64,000 nucleotides of DNA, taken from the NCBI RefSeq assembly GCF_902148855.1, contig NC_043963.1:29836605-29900604 (forward strand), in the 5' to 3' direction. A model generated the notes under the pieces. The model saw only the letters and a list, made by a program, of their open reading frames with translations. It was not told where the DNA came from and made no database searches. The stretch is from Sphaeramia orbicularis (lineage: Eukaryota; Chordata; Actinopteri; Kurtiformes; Apogonidae). Shown here piece by piece: positions 45,307-59,601 of the stretch (position 1 is the stretch's first letter; each line of letters starts with the position of its first letter). The position numbers were made by a program, and so were the translations under genes.

Positions 45307-47563
45307 GCTAAGACTGCTTCATGTCCACAAAAGGCAATGAACTAAATGTAAATATCCTGTTCCATCTCATAGGGCATAGAATCATATGTACATGGTCCAT
45401 ATATGAATGTGGAAGGATACTTTCAATGACCTGTAGTGTCTACTTGAAGATATTAGTTGAAGACTTTAAATGTGCTCATGGGATAGAGGAGCCGGAGTGT
45501 TTTAAAATCATCATGATGTTGTTCTTATGGTATCTTAGAGACTTGCTCATGTACTCCATGTGTCATGCTTTTCCTTTTCCATCCACTTTTCCTTTACTCC
45601 CCTTTCTCTTTGCATCTGGTTTTCATTACCTTCTCCACTCCCTGCATTTCTGTGCCTTTACCTTTCTATTACTGCAAATTTCACCCCCAAAACTCTACTC
45701 TCTCATCTGTATTCCCAACAGACTCTTTTACAGACCCTACTTGTCTCCTTGTCTGTCTCTTTTCTCGGTTGGGATCCCAGCTCTCCCTCTTCAACTCTCA
45801 CCTCCCATTCAAGCTTTGCTGTGTCTTCCCCACATAAATACCACCCCACTTTCCATGGAAAAGTATCTTTGCTTTTTCCCTCCCCTTTGAAGTCTTTTCC
45901 AGGTTCTTCCAGTAAAAAAGTTGCAGCTGCACAAATAATTTCAAGCGATCAAAGAGAGCTCTAGAACTACCTAATCCACTTGTCATTGTGAATCTAAGTA
46001 TAAAGCTATCGTTTTTTACCTGTCCTTGTTAGTTGCACAGTCGTGGTAGATGCACCTTGACCTTGTTCTGCTATTTTGTTGAGGTTATTTGTTGTTTTGG
46101 CCAGTGTTTTAACAGGCTCCTGCGTAGTAGGCACAGCAGTTGGGACTGTGGTGGTCACTTCTTGTGTTGTGATGTTTAACTTAGAGCTGCTTTGGTTGTT
46201 GACTTGCAGTCCTGTGGTCTCCCGCCGTTTATCACTGCTGCTGGTGGTGGTGGTGGTGGTGGTGGTTGTGAGCTGGGGTAATGTTCCTGCTTGCTTCGGA
46301 GCGGAGGGAGTATTCGCAGTCAATTCACCTACAAATGAATAAAAAACACACAGATGTGACTGTGATTGACGATTTTGTACTTGATATATGATAGCACCTT
46401 ACACCACAGAACATTTAAGACAATCATGACAGTTATCAGACATGATCTGATGTTCTCATTTTTACATTCGTTGGTATTTGTATTTTTGTTCATCTGATAT
46501 CTGTTAAAATAAACAGAATTAAAATGTGCTATCTAAGCCATGTTTCTCTGTCGTTATTATGTAGCAACTTATTTACAATTGCATCAGTTAGGTGTGAAAA
46601 CTGGCAATATGTACAAATAGTACTGAACTGTGCTTTAATTATCAGCAACAGTTTCGTGGGTTGCATCTGTACTGGTGTAAGCCCTGGTCTATTCCAAATT
46701 TATTTTAACATATCTGGTTTCTCACCTGTTAATGCAATAGTCCGAGGTGTTGCTTGCGTTACCACAGCTAATGGTGTGGTGCTTGTTTCTGTCTGTGTCA
46801 TGGTAGAAATCCTAGCAGCTGTTGTGAGGACAAACACAGGAGGCTTCACAGTCTGACTATCTGGTTGTAACGTCTTTACATTTGTAATTTTAGGTGAAAG
46901 GCCATCAGATGTTGCGGTTTGCGCCCGTGGATGATACTGTGCCAGTTCATTTCCTAGTGTTGGCAGAGGAACAGGCGATTCCTCCGTTTCTGTTCGAATG
47001 CCACCTGATCCCAATCCCTGCAAATCAACATCCTCGGTTCCTTTAATTGATTCTTCCTCTGGATTTCTGTGTGTCGTTGGCTTATCAACAGAATTCTCAG
47101 CGACAGCAGAGGAGGGCAGAGTGGGCAGAAGTGGGCTGAAGCCTTTTGTGGTGGCATCTCCTTTAACATAAGCCCTGCTGAATGCTAGGCTAGCTGTGTC
47201 AGTCCTAGGCCTAGAGGCAGTCGGCTGAGTTAGGATCGGCCCGCTGCTGAGGTTCTGAGTGGACAGGGCAGATATAAAAGAGGAAGTCGGTTGCACAGTA
47301 GGACGGGTAATTCTGTGCCCTGGTTGAAGTGTATTCGCATTAACCAGCCTATCCCTGCCTGTAGCTCTGACAGGCACATCGGTACGCCCTCTAGAAGGTA
47401 ACGAAGGCCAGAATCGAACAGTCTGCTTGGTCGGATGAGGTGCAGAATTACGAGGTTCGTCCAGAGAAGAGAAAAAGGAGGAAACACCAATGACAGTTTG
47501 GGCATCTGAAGGACTAAGGAGGTAGAGGAGGAGGCCGAGGACGAGAGGAGAAGTGGGAGCCAT
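41632..47563 (-). CDS. PRRT3: Proline-rich transmembrane protein 3
   Basis: Coding exons 47563-46726, 46328-46020 and 43655-41632 give 3171 nt (1056 aa; the human protein is about 980). The start at 47563 is preceded by acc (Kozak-like) and opens with a signal peptide (MAPTSPLVLGLLLYLLSPSD, then AQ). The ectodomain, about residues 25-430, is rich in Thr, Ser and Pro with a nine-Thr run, and looks O-glycosylated. The third exon holds about seven hydrophobic segments between residues about 470 and 740 (for example LFLLLFAGAALGLTL and LAVLQCTLLLAADLL), after the conserved WGDLSRTLAFAWELHVYG block. A long polar cytoplasmic tail ends in EIIDL. Human PRRT3 lies near OGG1 in 3p25.3, and OGG1 is the next gene here. 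PRRT4 is the main alternative. Its molecular role is not established. Confidence 0.85.
44415..44479. repeat. CA dinucleotide microsatellite
   Basis: About 32 uninterrupted CA units in the last intron of PRRT3. Another short run of about 14 units is at 45279-45306. Confidence 0.97.
46242..46268 (-). repeat. PRRT3: Coding trinucleotide repeat in PRRT3
   Basis: A ggt-type run on the plus strand encodes nine consecutive threonines in exon 2 of PRRT3. It is probably length-variable between individuals. Confidence 0.85.
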
Positions 47564-47631
47564 GGTCGGCCTCTGAAGGGTGAGCAGGTGACTGGTCCCT
47601 CTGACTGTATGTTGGTCACACCATCCTTTCA

Positions 47632-50600
47632 CTATGAACATGAAGAAAGAATTAGAAACAGAGATAAGCCCAGGTGATTAACACAAAAACACTGTTCAGA
47701 CTATATATCTCACAGTAGAAAACAAAGATAAAACCGTTATACTACATTCAAACCTTGTCTGCTTACCGGTAATGGCCGACATAAGGTTAAATGTTTAGAA
47801 ATAAATGATGTAATAATGGAAAAATTAAGAATGAGTAATGTGTATCTCACTTGAGGAGAGCTGTTATGCAGTTTCAGAAGGCAGGTCAATGAAACTCTCA
47901 CTGGATTTTAACAGCATGACACCCACAGCAACACAGGGTGTGGTGAGGTGTATGGTTTCATGACACATATGCTGGTGCCCACAGTAACATACGAAGACAA
48001 GACTTCAGCTTGTAAATTATTTAACAAGTTACCCATAGTGATCACGGCAAAAAAATACAAAAGCAGTCACAGATGGTTTCAGTCAGACAGATGAAAACAT
48101 GAACTTTTTTTTAATCTCACTATCTTACTGCCATGAAATGTTCTTTGGATGGTTATCAGTTTCTTTCTCCTCCAAAGTTTCTCCTTCCAAGCAGCAGGCT
48201 TTTTATTCTCTTGTTTGCTACTTCTGTGTAACCCACGGATGCCAGGAGCTGACAGCTGTAACACTGAGTGTGGTGAAGCTTCGAGAGCCCAGTGACACAG
48301 AGAGCCCCCCAGGCCCTCGAGGATTACACAATCCTACGAGTCATAGAGATAAACAGCTGCTAGTAGCATCCCCTCAAACTGGCACATCATTCAACTCAAA
48401 AACGTCCCTTTTCTCTGACGATTCTATCCTCTGCCTTACATAAAACTCATGTTATCACACCAACCTCTACCAATGAGTCACACAGAGAATCCCCCTGGGG
48501 AGTAGAGGTAGGGTCAAACCGAAACTTCAACCTGAAACACTAGGAGGAAAAGTACAGCATAAAGCAATCACTGCCTATGGGAGAATTCATTCTATTGCTT
48601 ATGACTCACCGAGGACCTATTCACACAGAGCCACGATGTCGAGGTCTTTGCACAATATCTGCAGCTGTACAGCCTGCGTTGGCATGTGCAGCTTGTGCTC
48701 ATGACCACACGTATGATGGTTGTGTGAGGGTATGGAAAAACTTAGGTGTGGGTCAGTGTGTGCACGTTAGGGGTCAGTCACCAAGAAGGAAGTCACAGAA
48801 CATATGTAGGTATGTGAGATGTTTAGTCTTCAGTAAATAATAATCTCAGGTTGCTTGTGAGATGTGTTACTGCTGTTGTTAAACTTTATCCACTGAAGCC
48901 ACTGCGGGAAAGTCTATGAGACTATGAGTATGGTAATAATAAGTGGCTGTTTGTCAATCTCCACCCACTCACAGTAGCCTCAGTGTTTATTTTCTTCTGT
49001 CTCCACCGCCTCTTCTTGCTCTCCGTCTAGCCAGCTGTTGGCCAATACAACCACTGATTAATCCCTTTCCCCCCCCCCTTCTATCTTTTCCTGTCTTCCA
49101 TTAAACTGGAGTTATTTCACCAGAGCCATGCTGTATATGTCTGAAAGAAGGCTGCAAAGATAGTGAGATAAGGTAGAAAGAGAGGAGGTGGATGTGCAGT
49201 AGGTATGCAGGGATAAGACCAGGAGTATGCTCGTGGAATGGCTGGACAGAAGGGAGGAAGACAGAGGAGATAGAGGGGTGGAGAAGGTGAGGGAGGCATG
49301 GTGATGTAATGAAGCTGACAGTGGAGGGTACGGCGGAGGGAGGGGTCAGGAACTGAGGGGATTGGCGACAAAATTAAGACTGAGAGAAATGATAAAAACT
49401 GACAGAAATAGAGAGGCAGAACATTTTTAGAGAATGAAGAAGAGTCACGAGGAAAGTTCGTTTCAGGATAAACACATTTGTTATGGTCAAACAGATATAT
49501 ATCGCAGCCTTTTGAGGAAGGCATGCAGAGAAAATTAGGCTGCTTCACCTTTAAACTGAGGTTAACTGGCAGGTGCACAGTTGCTGGCAGCCAAAGATAA
49601 ACAACAAGACCACTGACAAATTTCTTTTAGTAAACATACTCTAATCATGATCCAAAGTAATCCAGTATGCATCAGCCTATGTGTATGTGCATGAATTTAG
49701 GTAGGAAAGATTAATGAGTCTCAAAAGGCTTTTGGCTAGTGAGAAGAGAGACATGCTGCCGCTGTATTAGAAACACTGTCAACATTAATCTCATCTCCAC
49801 ATGTCTTTGTCCCATGAGCACACATATCTGTGTTTCCACCATTTGTGGGGACATTACTTAGACCTTAACCTTAACCCTAGTCTTAACCCAAGTACTGATT
49901 TATGTTACAGGGTACAATACTTTCATTGACACAAAACTGTCACACCCCACAAATTCAAAAAAACAAGACCACCCACACACACTCAAATTCTGACATCAAG
50001 TTTCCACTGCACTAATGCAAACAGAGTACATTTCAGCACACTGGCAGCTCCTCTAAGCAGTCTGAATTACAAATCAGAAACAGAGAACCACAAAACACTA
50101 CAAAGTCCTGATCAGTGTGATCTGTTAGCTCAGTGTTGGTTTGAATTAATTTTGGGAAAATCTGGATACTCAGCCCTGCTCAGTGCATCCTTCTGCCCCA
50201 TAAGTAATGCTGAATATTTAAATTATTTTGACAGATTTCAACATGAGTCATGGATTCAGAGGTTTGGCCGTGCCTGCTCTCTGACAGTGACGTCTGTTAT
50301 TTAGTACTTGTTCATGGGATGGATGAGTGATCAGTGGTTGAAGATGACACCTGGACCAAGACTATACATCTGGCTTGTTACTCATTTTAGCTTTCTGTCT
50401 CTGTTCCAAGATAGATATCATCCCTGAAGTTACGATCTTGGATTCCCTTCGTTCTCCTTCTGAAAATTGTGCCTACCTACAACATTCACACATATCACTA
50501 GACTTCAAGTATACCCTACACCACAATAAGCATGGTATAGTGCTCATTTTTTATGGTGAAAAACTGAGTTGTGATAAATGTGGGGCTCACCTTGCTTGTG

Positions 50601-53600
50601 CTATCATGCAAACAATTTTTAACTTAACTTGATTTTTCTGTAATTGTTCTGTTTTTTTCTGCTTGTTTCATCATGGATAAAATAAGATACTTTGTTAGAT
50701 CTGTTTGGCACAAGATTTGTTTCTTTTTTGTCTGCTGTCTGTGGTAATGGAATGCTTTGCATTTTATTCACTGAAAAATATAAAAATAATCACTTGCTTT
50801 TTTGCTTAGATCTGTATCAATTCAGCATATATTAATTCAACATTTCTGTAGCACCACATTAATTCATATACTATAATTATATGTGGTAACATGTCCACTT
50901 TGTCAAACAAATTGCAGCTCTTGCTCTTTGGATATTGTAGTTTGTCATACTGTGATTTCAATAACATTTTGATGAATTGTTTGGCCCTACCCATCAGCCC
51001 TAGCATAATACAGGCCTGCACTGTCACAAATAAGACAGCACATCCGTCTGTGACTGTCCAGAGGGAGAAGGCAGATGGGTGCACAGTCGCACAGTGTATT
51101 TTTATCATGTCAGGCCCCTGGGGGCCAAGGGACACATCGTGCTATATTTAATTTGCGCTGGGCTGTGCATGTCGTATAGATGTCGTCACTGTCTCTTACA
51201 CAATACATCCTTTATCCACAGCAGGAAATACTCATGGATAATATCCAGTAGCACAGCAGCAAGCAACACTCTGAAGATTACTATAAACTCCTTCACCACA
51301 ACATAGAGCTTCTGGATACAGCCATGTGACTCAATACTAAAGCAGCTGGTACTAATACGTTAATCATGGCCATAAGTGATGTCATGTCTGCCCTCATGCA
51401 TTAACACAACTCGATAATGTTCTTACTTTACAGAAACAACCGGACACAAGGGAGGTTTTAAAGAGAATCTCTCTCTTTCATTCTTGCATGTGTTCTCTCA
51501 GTTCTCTGCCAGACAGACTATGGCAGCGCAAAATTTCCATTAATTTAAGGGAACAATTTTCAGCCTTAGACAGAAGGCAGTTGTGTTTTTTTTTTTTTTT
51601 TAGTAGGCTGTCTCAATAAAAACACGTCTGACGTGTACTTGTTTCCATTAGTGCTTCTAAAGTCTAAAACTTTAGCATTTTTTGCTACTGACCAAAATGT
51701 GTCACACATACTATGGAAAACAAAAAACTAAGCATCAAAAATCCCTTGCCTAATTCTACTTTAGACACCCAGAATTTTTACATTTCAACCTGCTTCCAAC
51801 CACTTGTATCCAGACTAAATCTGATGTATTTTTTGTACACGTCTTCTTTTTGTTAAATAACAGTGATCTGGAAGAAAGAATGCATACTCTTTCATTTAAA
51901 ACTTTGCAAAAATAAATAAAACACTCTTTTTTAGTGAGTGTCAGTGTGTAACTTTAGTTGTTGCTCTAGTATTATAAAGTTCAAGTGACACTTAGTGGTG
52001 TGAAAGTGGACACATGCCTGTTCTGTGTGTCAAAACAGACATTACAAGGCCATGTCTTTGACTGAGTGCCCATAACCCGAGTTGACTCCGAGGTAGTTGT
52101 ATCCGAGGTGGCCCTCTAATGAGACTCTCAGTCAAAGTCAATCATGACCAGAGAAAGAGAAAACACTAGTGGGATTGAGACGGGAAGAAAACCTCAAAAC
52201 GTTTTAAAAACATGACAAGAAAATGACAGAAAGAATCAGATTACGAGGCAAGATGAGAGCAATTTTACGAAAAGAAGCAGGGTTTTCTGCAGTGACTGTA
52301 AGGATGTTTGGACACCGTAAGCAAAAACAGAGAGGAGTAAAGATGGAGAGAAAGAAATAATGAAGGAAAGACAGAGAGTAAGACCGGAATAAACCAGCAC
52401 AGAACAGTGTGTCATGGTGCAGTTCTACCCTGCAACGGGTCCTCAGTCCTACAGAGCAGTTTAAGTATTAGGTACTCCAGTCCCATCAGCTCACCATGCA
52501 GATGTATAACTTGTTTGTGCTGTGCTACGCAGGGAGAGAAATAACACTGTGAAGCAGTGTATGTATGTGAGTCTGTTTGTACGTGAGACAGGGAGACATG
52601 GAGAGAGGGGGGAAATGGGAGAGTATGTGCGGTTATGTTGGTATGTGGGTGGTGGGGGAGGTCGCTGGTTTGACCGTTAAAAATTCCACACCTTGAAATA
52701 ACATATGGATTGCAAAAAGCTACCACAATATCCTCTTGCTGATTTCCAGTATAACTACTACATGATTAAAATGATAATTCTGGCACTTAGCTGCTTAGTT
52801 CAAATGAAGCTGATGTTTCAAGACACAGACAAGCCCCTATTGCATTTTAGATTTTAGGATGTCTGCCAAGCGAGGTCAAGCTCAAAACCTTCTAAACTCA
52901 AAACTATGTTGAACTAAAGCTGCCATTTACCACTTTAGACAGACCAAATCCTGTTAAAGATGCTTCTCTCGTGGCACTCTATTGCCTGGGGGGGTGTCAC
53001 AGCTTCAGCAGAGGAACCTCCCACACAGTGAGGTCGTGCTGTACGAGGAGAAGAGGCTCCAGAACCAATTGTGGATGCTTTTGATCCCTAGCTGAAGCGG
53101 ATGTCCAGCTTAAAATCGCTGAGCCCAATAACATCTTTGAGTGATGTTCCGCCTTCATGCGAGCCACAGATCAAAGGCTGAAGGTCAGCCTAAGAGGGTG
53201 AGGCGCTTTAAGTGCACCGTGACTGCACCCCACACATACATTCAGCCCTCTGCACATAGGACAGCACTCAGATTGCCCACACTGCAGATACTGACACATG
53301 ATATATAATCATTAAAACACAGTTTTCATGAAAGCCTAAACTAATCCAGCAAACAAGGATGACATGATACGCTCAAATGGTCAAAAGTGCACTTTTTGTA
53401 CAAAAAAAAAGTACACAATTTGCAGAAACACACCCACATAGATAGCAAGTCTGGTGACTGACTGAGACAGCTGCTAACCAAGTCAAGCCACAAAACATTT
53501 TCAGGAAAATAGATTACAGACATCACAACTCATAAACTGTTTGCCTGCTACAGAGACTTAACCACAACTCCACTCCAACCCAAGTGCTTCACATTGTTAC

Positions 53601-55166
53601 AGCTGGATGCAATAAAATGACTGTTGTGTTAAATGGTATGTTGTGTGGGCATTTATTGTGTATCTGAGAACACTTCTTAAAATATAATAGTCCATTTACC
53701 TAAAACAATCCACAGTCTTCATAATAGCTTTGACATATCGCCTATGGTGTGTAATACTCAGTGGGTGTGTTTCTCTGATGACTACTCATGGTTTGAGTTA
53801 TTTTCTGAGAGGTCATGACTGTTCTGGCAAAGTGTTATGTCTGCTGTTAACTTCTGCGAGCTATTATTTAACAATCCTGTCAGTTTAAAAGCCCCCGGGC
53901 CGAAATACAGACTGTAAATGAATATCTTGCTTTACAGGATGAGCTATTAAAATAAACAACAGCCCATTTATAGGCAACTCAATGCAAAGGCTGACATTTA
54001 TCCCCTGGTCTGCACATAAACCTCACCTCTCTCTAAGAAAACACCAGGGGAGCACGCAGTAAATCTGGATTTACCTGCTTTAGAAGTTGATATGGTTTGT
54101 TTCTCTTGTCAGTGGATTATAGTGTTTTTTTTTTGTTTTTTTTTTTTTTATTCCAGTTGTTCTGCATTACATCCATTGCCACTCTGTGCGCCCAGGCTGA
54201 GGCGCATTTCCCCTCTTTAACCCCTCAGCTGAGGATGCATTCAAAGCCTGATGAGAAACAGGTGAATTCTGATACTCTGTGGCAGCCCTTGTCTACACAT
54301 TGAAGTCGAACCTCGTAAATAGGCTACAGGCCCACTGAAAACACGCAGAAATACACCGGACACCTGCGAGTGGAGAAATTACACTCCACTTGTTGCTGTT
54401 TTCACGTTATACACTTGTAATTCCCATGTACTGCCACGCTTCCAATTTCCTGAGATTTTTTTTTTTTTTTTGTGGCATTTATTTCCCATTACAACATACA
54501 CAAAGACATAAGCAGGTAGTAAATATATATGGGTGAAATGTGGTTGTGTAATGTGTAAAGTGTGTATTATAAAGCCACAAACTTAACAAGCTCAGCAATA
54601 TCTATTTTATCGTTATACTACCTGCAGTCCCTGAAGTATCCGTTACTAACATTAAAGCTAGCAAAAAGTTACACTGTTAACATCAGCTAGCTTAATGCTT
54701 TGCCTATACTTGGAATTAGCTTAGTTTTTTGATTAGCTAAGCTGCACTGAAATTTTAATTCAGGTAGTAAAAATACAGAAGCTACATTTTATTGAAAACT
54801 GCTTGACTTGGTCACGAAAAAACAGCGGTGTACCATCTTTACTGTAAAAATATCGAACAAATTTCTCCAACTGCCGCCTTGTCCTGGAGCTACTCCTCAC
54901 GGTAGGCACACATTATTTCCTATATAACCAGAAATAACGCAAATTCCATAATATACCCTGTTTGGAATTTAATCTCAATAGGTAAAAAAAAAAGATGTAA
55001 GGTGTTAGAAAAGCCTTCCAAAATCAAGTCTGGCTGATTGACATAACCTGAGTCAAACGTTGCTACCCCTACCGCGGCACAGGTAAAGGCAGTCCGATCA
55101 CTGCGCAAAGTATCTCCGCAAAGCAGCCTTTTCTTTAGTTTTATCACACTATAATATCAAACATAC
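47632..55166 (-). other. PRRT3: Large 5' intron of PRRT3
   Basis: The first coding exon is preceded by an acceptor (ttcatag, 47632-47638), and no coding sequence is seen upstream. The 7.5 kb to the proposed non-coding exon hold only simple-sequence runs and unassigned unique sequence. No other exon or transposon with clear ends is recognised. Confidence 0.5.
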
Positions 55167-55330
55167 CTGCAGGTCTGTGTGGCTCCTCTCCGATGGCGTC
55201 CTCTGCGGCAGAATATCGGGACTAGGACGTATCATGTAGACAGTGAATAGAGGATAGTGACGGTGTATCATACAGCTACACGCCGCAAGATACGACAGCC
55301 GGTGTAGGGGTGAGATCGGTCCTGTGTCGA
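55167..55330 (-). promoter_or_regulatory. PRRT3: Likely non-coding first exon and promoter of PRRT3
   Basis: A strong donor, CTGCAG followed by GTATGT, lies at 55167-55161 on the minus strand, in a locally GC-richer block with several CpGs (55190-55330). Placement is by splice-site quality only. The right edge is approximate. Confidence 0.4.
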
Positions 55331-55449
55331 CATACAGAGAGGTTGCGTACAGCCCTGTACCACTGCCAGCTCTCTAACCATGAGCCACTAAGATGTACGC
55401 CCCCTCCGACTGCTCCATCTCTATCCACATCGCTCCCTCCCCTCTGATT

Positions 55450-58400
55450 TTTTTCACCATCGGATAAACACGATTGCCTACCTACCAACCTACCGCCTGG
55501 CACGTCTGTTTGTTACACAACAGCCATGCAAGCAGCTTCAGAATGAGCCCCTTATCACTTCACCTCATCTACAAACCCAACCTGTTTAGACATTCAGAGC
55601 CCAGTAGGAATATGACGACACTGGCACGCATCACCAGAAAGCATGCGGTGGAAATACACTATCCAGATTCTGGGGTTTGCTGAGATTGTATTAGAAAAAA
55701 AAATAGGATAGGATAGGATAGGATAGGAGCTATACTCGTGACGTCTGCAAACCAAACTGTACTGTGAAAGGAGTGTCATGTGAAAGGCAGGTAAGGAAGC
55801 ACCTGACAGTTTTGGCAGAGTGGTGCAGCAGCAAAGGAGGGAGGACAAATGGGCAGGGACGTACAGTATTTGCATGAAACTTAAGCCTCCTCTCCTTTCC
55901 TGCCCTCCAACCAGGGTTTGTAAAGGCAAGCGAGTCAGCCGGAGCCAACCTGATACTGTTTCTTCCTGCTGCACCTTGGCTCAGTGCCTCTCCTTCATCC
56001 CCCCTTCATCATCTGCCTGTTAGTCTGTGTTACACCAACATAGCATACCAGTTTGGACATGCTGTCTACACCTGAACACTATCCTGATTGAGATCAAAAA
56101 CAGAAGAAGAGCATACTACAGGACTGTGCGTGGTTCACAGCAGGTGACAAACTTACTCTCGATCACTTCGTTTTGTCTGTCACGTTCATTAGATTGTCTG
56201 CATGGTGCAGTCCAGAAATAACTGCAGCTCAACGGATTGTCCTAATGCCATTACATTACTACTGAGCCAGCAGGAGAGACAGTAAGGGGTTTGGACAGGA
56301 GAGGTGGGAACACACCCTATTGTGTAATCATATTATGTTTATGCACATGGATTATGGCTAATATTCTATAGGTCTGGGGTCAAGTCCACATTTAGAATCA
56401 TGCACTGTTTAGGCAGGAACAGAGAGTGACTGTGTAGGTACGTGGACCTTCCGCTCATGTCCTGAGTAAACAGTAGTATGAGGTGAGTGTTATCCAGTTA
56501 TGTTTCCACTTTAATAAGATTACTGTAATCTGGTGTGTTCGTGGGAGGTCTGATTCATCTGACACCAACAACACGAAAAGGGTCTCGATAATACCCTTTT
56601 CTACATCAAACTGCCATAGAGAAGAGCAAGAGTGCCCCATTGGGATTAAGAGATGGGATATTTGAACCTGACACAATGTTTCTGTGAATAAAATTAGACC
56701 TTTAATGCCCTGAGATATCTTTGTCCTCTTGTCTTGGGTTTTAATAATATTTATAATTACACTCTTCCATGAATTTTTCTAAAACCACCAGACGGTCAGG
56801 AAGTCTACACCACCTGTAATGATACAGCACTTGTCAAGTATCGTTGCACAAAACCTTTTCCACACAGTCTCTACGGTCTTTGAGGATGCACACAATGTCT
56901 AATTCTGAATGGAAAAATTATTAATATTTTCTGTAAAAAGGAGAATATGACATGTTTACATGCCCCACTTATTCATGTGAACTTAAAGCGGGTCAGCCCA
57001 GTCTCTTACATTTACTATACACCCCTGACTGTCAGCTCTTAATTCATACAGAGAATTTTTAGCCGGCTTTAAATAAAACTAGCAGGGGGCAGTATTTAAA
57101 GATTACTAAATGAACAAATTCCTCAAAAGGAGGGAGTTAGCAGTCCTGACGTATTCCAACTCCACACATGGGGCTCATGCTCTCCCACGCCCATATATAC
57201 TATGGATAGTGTTTCTATACCATCTTTGTCTAGGAATGTGGAAAATACATTCCACTTAGTCATTTGAATTGATTGTGGCGGGGGCTCTGAAATTTAACAC
57301 TGGAGCAGACGGAACTGTTTCTTCCTCCTAATCTATAAGACATTGAACTATAATCACAGCCAGGCGCCCTATCAGATGGTGGCAAGTATTAATTTTCCTC
57401 ATGAAATAAGCCTCTTTCATTAAGACCAGTCCAGGCCTTCATGTGCTAACGGCCATTTCCACATGTAAGACTCACTCAATGCTTTGACTCTGTGTTTCCC
57501 CCTCTCTCTGTGGCTTTCCCCCTCTCTCCATGGTTGTCTAGACACCAAAGAATAATCTTCCCAATACTGGCCCCAAAGTCAGACTTCCATGTGGGGACTG
57601 CCTTCCCTGTACCCCCAGGCCTCCCTACAGATGCCTCCACTGGCATTGGGTTTCACTACATCTGAGGTGAATTGATCTTATCTGTTTCTATTTTAACCAT
57701 CTCTCGTATTGAATACTGCTGTGTAATAAATCTGTTATTATCGAAGGTTAATAACACCAATTATTTATGGATGTAAACAGAGGGAAGTGTTTAGATCACT
57801 TTTGTGCAGCAAGTAGAAATCTGTCTTGTGTCTTCATATGAGAAAACTAAACACTACTGAAAAATGCAAACTGAATGAATTAAAAGGCAACTGAATTTAA
57901 CCTTAGTGAACAATGATTTTTGTCATTATTACAACCTCTATACCATTGATTATTTAAGTTATTGTCTAATTATCCATATAATTTACTGCATTAGGAAATA
58001 CAGACATATCGGTTTTGTTATTTTAATCAGACTAAATTGTATTTATCACAAAATAATTGTGTAGGTAATCTCTATTTCAATTAAAACATGATATGTCTAA
58101 TGTAGGTTTTAATCTGTAAAGCCCAATGAAAGAGTGTTTCACATCTCAAAAACACAGTCATCTCTCACACTGTCATCCCTGGATACATAAACATCTGCAA
58201 ATGAACTGGGCCTCTTCAGGAGTGCCCCCTGGTGCACGATGGAAGTAAAGAAGCTCTGCTACTCAGAGTTGGTGCACTGTCCTTCCAACCGAACTGCCCC
58301 AAAGGCCACAACACAAGCAAAGACGTAGCTCTTGCATAATCACAGGCCACTGTTGTTGTAGTCTTTGTGTGCCAACTCGTGTTTGCACATGCCTTTTTCT

Positions 58401-59337
58401 TTAAAGCCCATGTTTCCACCCCGAGCACACATTCACCTATCCTTTTTGTTTTTTAGCTTTCTTGCTCTGCTTATTCTTGCTCTCTCTTTTTCTATTTTTA
58501 CTCAGTCTTTCTGCCTCATTCTGACTATGCCCTAAAGCTGGGCCCCAGCTTCTGTCCAGCTCAACTGGAGAGGGCATGAAAGCTGACTCACATATTCATT
58601 AACACACATGGCTGCACACAGTTCCACAAATAAACATCCTCTGTGGATGACATGAATATACAGACACACAAACAGATGCAGCCACTGCATGCATGGTGCA
58701 CCTGCTCACTGATAAGAGTGCGTGCAACTGGATGTTAAATAAATCTCTGAAAGTACTCAAATCAGAACTAGAATGAGGATTAAGAATGCACACTTGTTAT
58801 TTGTTGTCCTTATGAATATTCCAAGCAAATTACAGTATTATTAAGTCATTTCCATAATTGGACAGTAATGAGTCCTAAAGTCCAAGACATTCCCATGTTG
58901 TCACTACAGTCACACAAGCCTCAAGCAGCAGCAGCAGATAACTTCAATCCTAGCTATAAAAAGACCAGCTGACACAGTCAACTAAACCCTATAGATGTAC
59001 ATACAGACACCATGGCATTTCATGACCATCCTGCTTTTTATGACCCAACAGACAGAAATACTATTTTGATAAAGGAATGCACTGAAAAACACAACACCCC
59101 TTTTTAGTGTCCTCTGACATTTTTAGATATGTATACAATTCCCATGACGTGTTGGTACGTGGTGAAACAGACACCAGAGGGGCTTAAAAAAGTGATTTTG
59201 TGCAATTTTTTTTTCTCAAATATTAAAATAAAGCATGCTGGAACAAACACATTACCATGTGTGAGGATCTTGTATAAAATCTTTCAGTGCATACTGCCCC
59301 CTAGGGGTTATAACAGAATTTAAAAAAATACATTTCT
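55450..59337. other. Intergenic region between PRRT3 and OGG1
   Basis: No gene recognised. It includes a short ggata pentanucleotide run at 55703-55728. Several GC-balanced stretches (for example 57420-57670) could be regulatory, but nothing specific is visible. Confidence 0.4.
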
Positions 59338-59343
59338 TTTATT
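59338..59343 (-). terminator. OGG1: Poly(A) signal for OGG1
   Basis: AATAAA on the minus strand (plus tttatt) about 260 bp past the OGG1 stop codon. Confidence 0.5.
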
Positions 59344-59601
59344 GTGATTACACGGTATAATAAACATGTGAATTCATTAGAAAATACACACAGAACAGTA
59401 TGAGTGAAAACAACTGCACAATGGTCAGTATCAAAATGTTATATAAACATTTGTAAAAGTACACGTTTTGTTTCTTCTTGGTAACTGTAAACAAATATGT
59501 GTATTTCATATTTTTTTCCCTGAACACAATATATCTAGAAATATGTGCTGTAAATTTCTAATCGATTTATCTGTTAACCCACACAGGAAATTTGATTTTT
59601 T

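Noticed and set aside
45560-45964. Overlapping open frames of 90-189 codons on the plus strand
   Set aside because: They arise from pyrimidine-rich low-complexity sequence inside a PRRT3 intron and show no protein-like composition.
49117-49578. Minus-strand frame of 153 codons
   Set aside because: Low-complexity Ser/Pro/Leu translation of purine-rich intron sequence; no homology recognised.
53000-53220. GC-balanced block in the PRRT3 5' intron that might be an exon or enhancer
   Set aside because: No open frame with good splice sites and no recognisable motif; conservation cannot be judged from one sequence.
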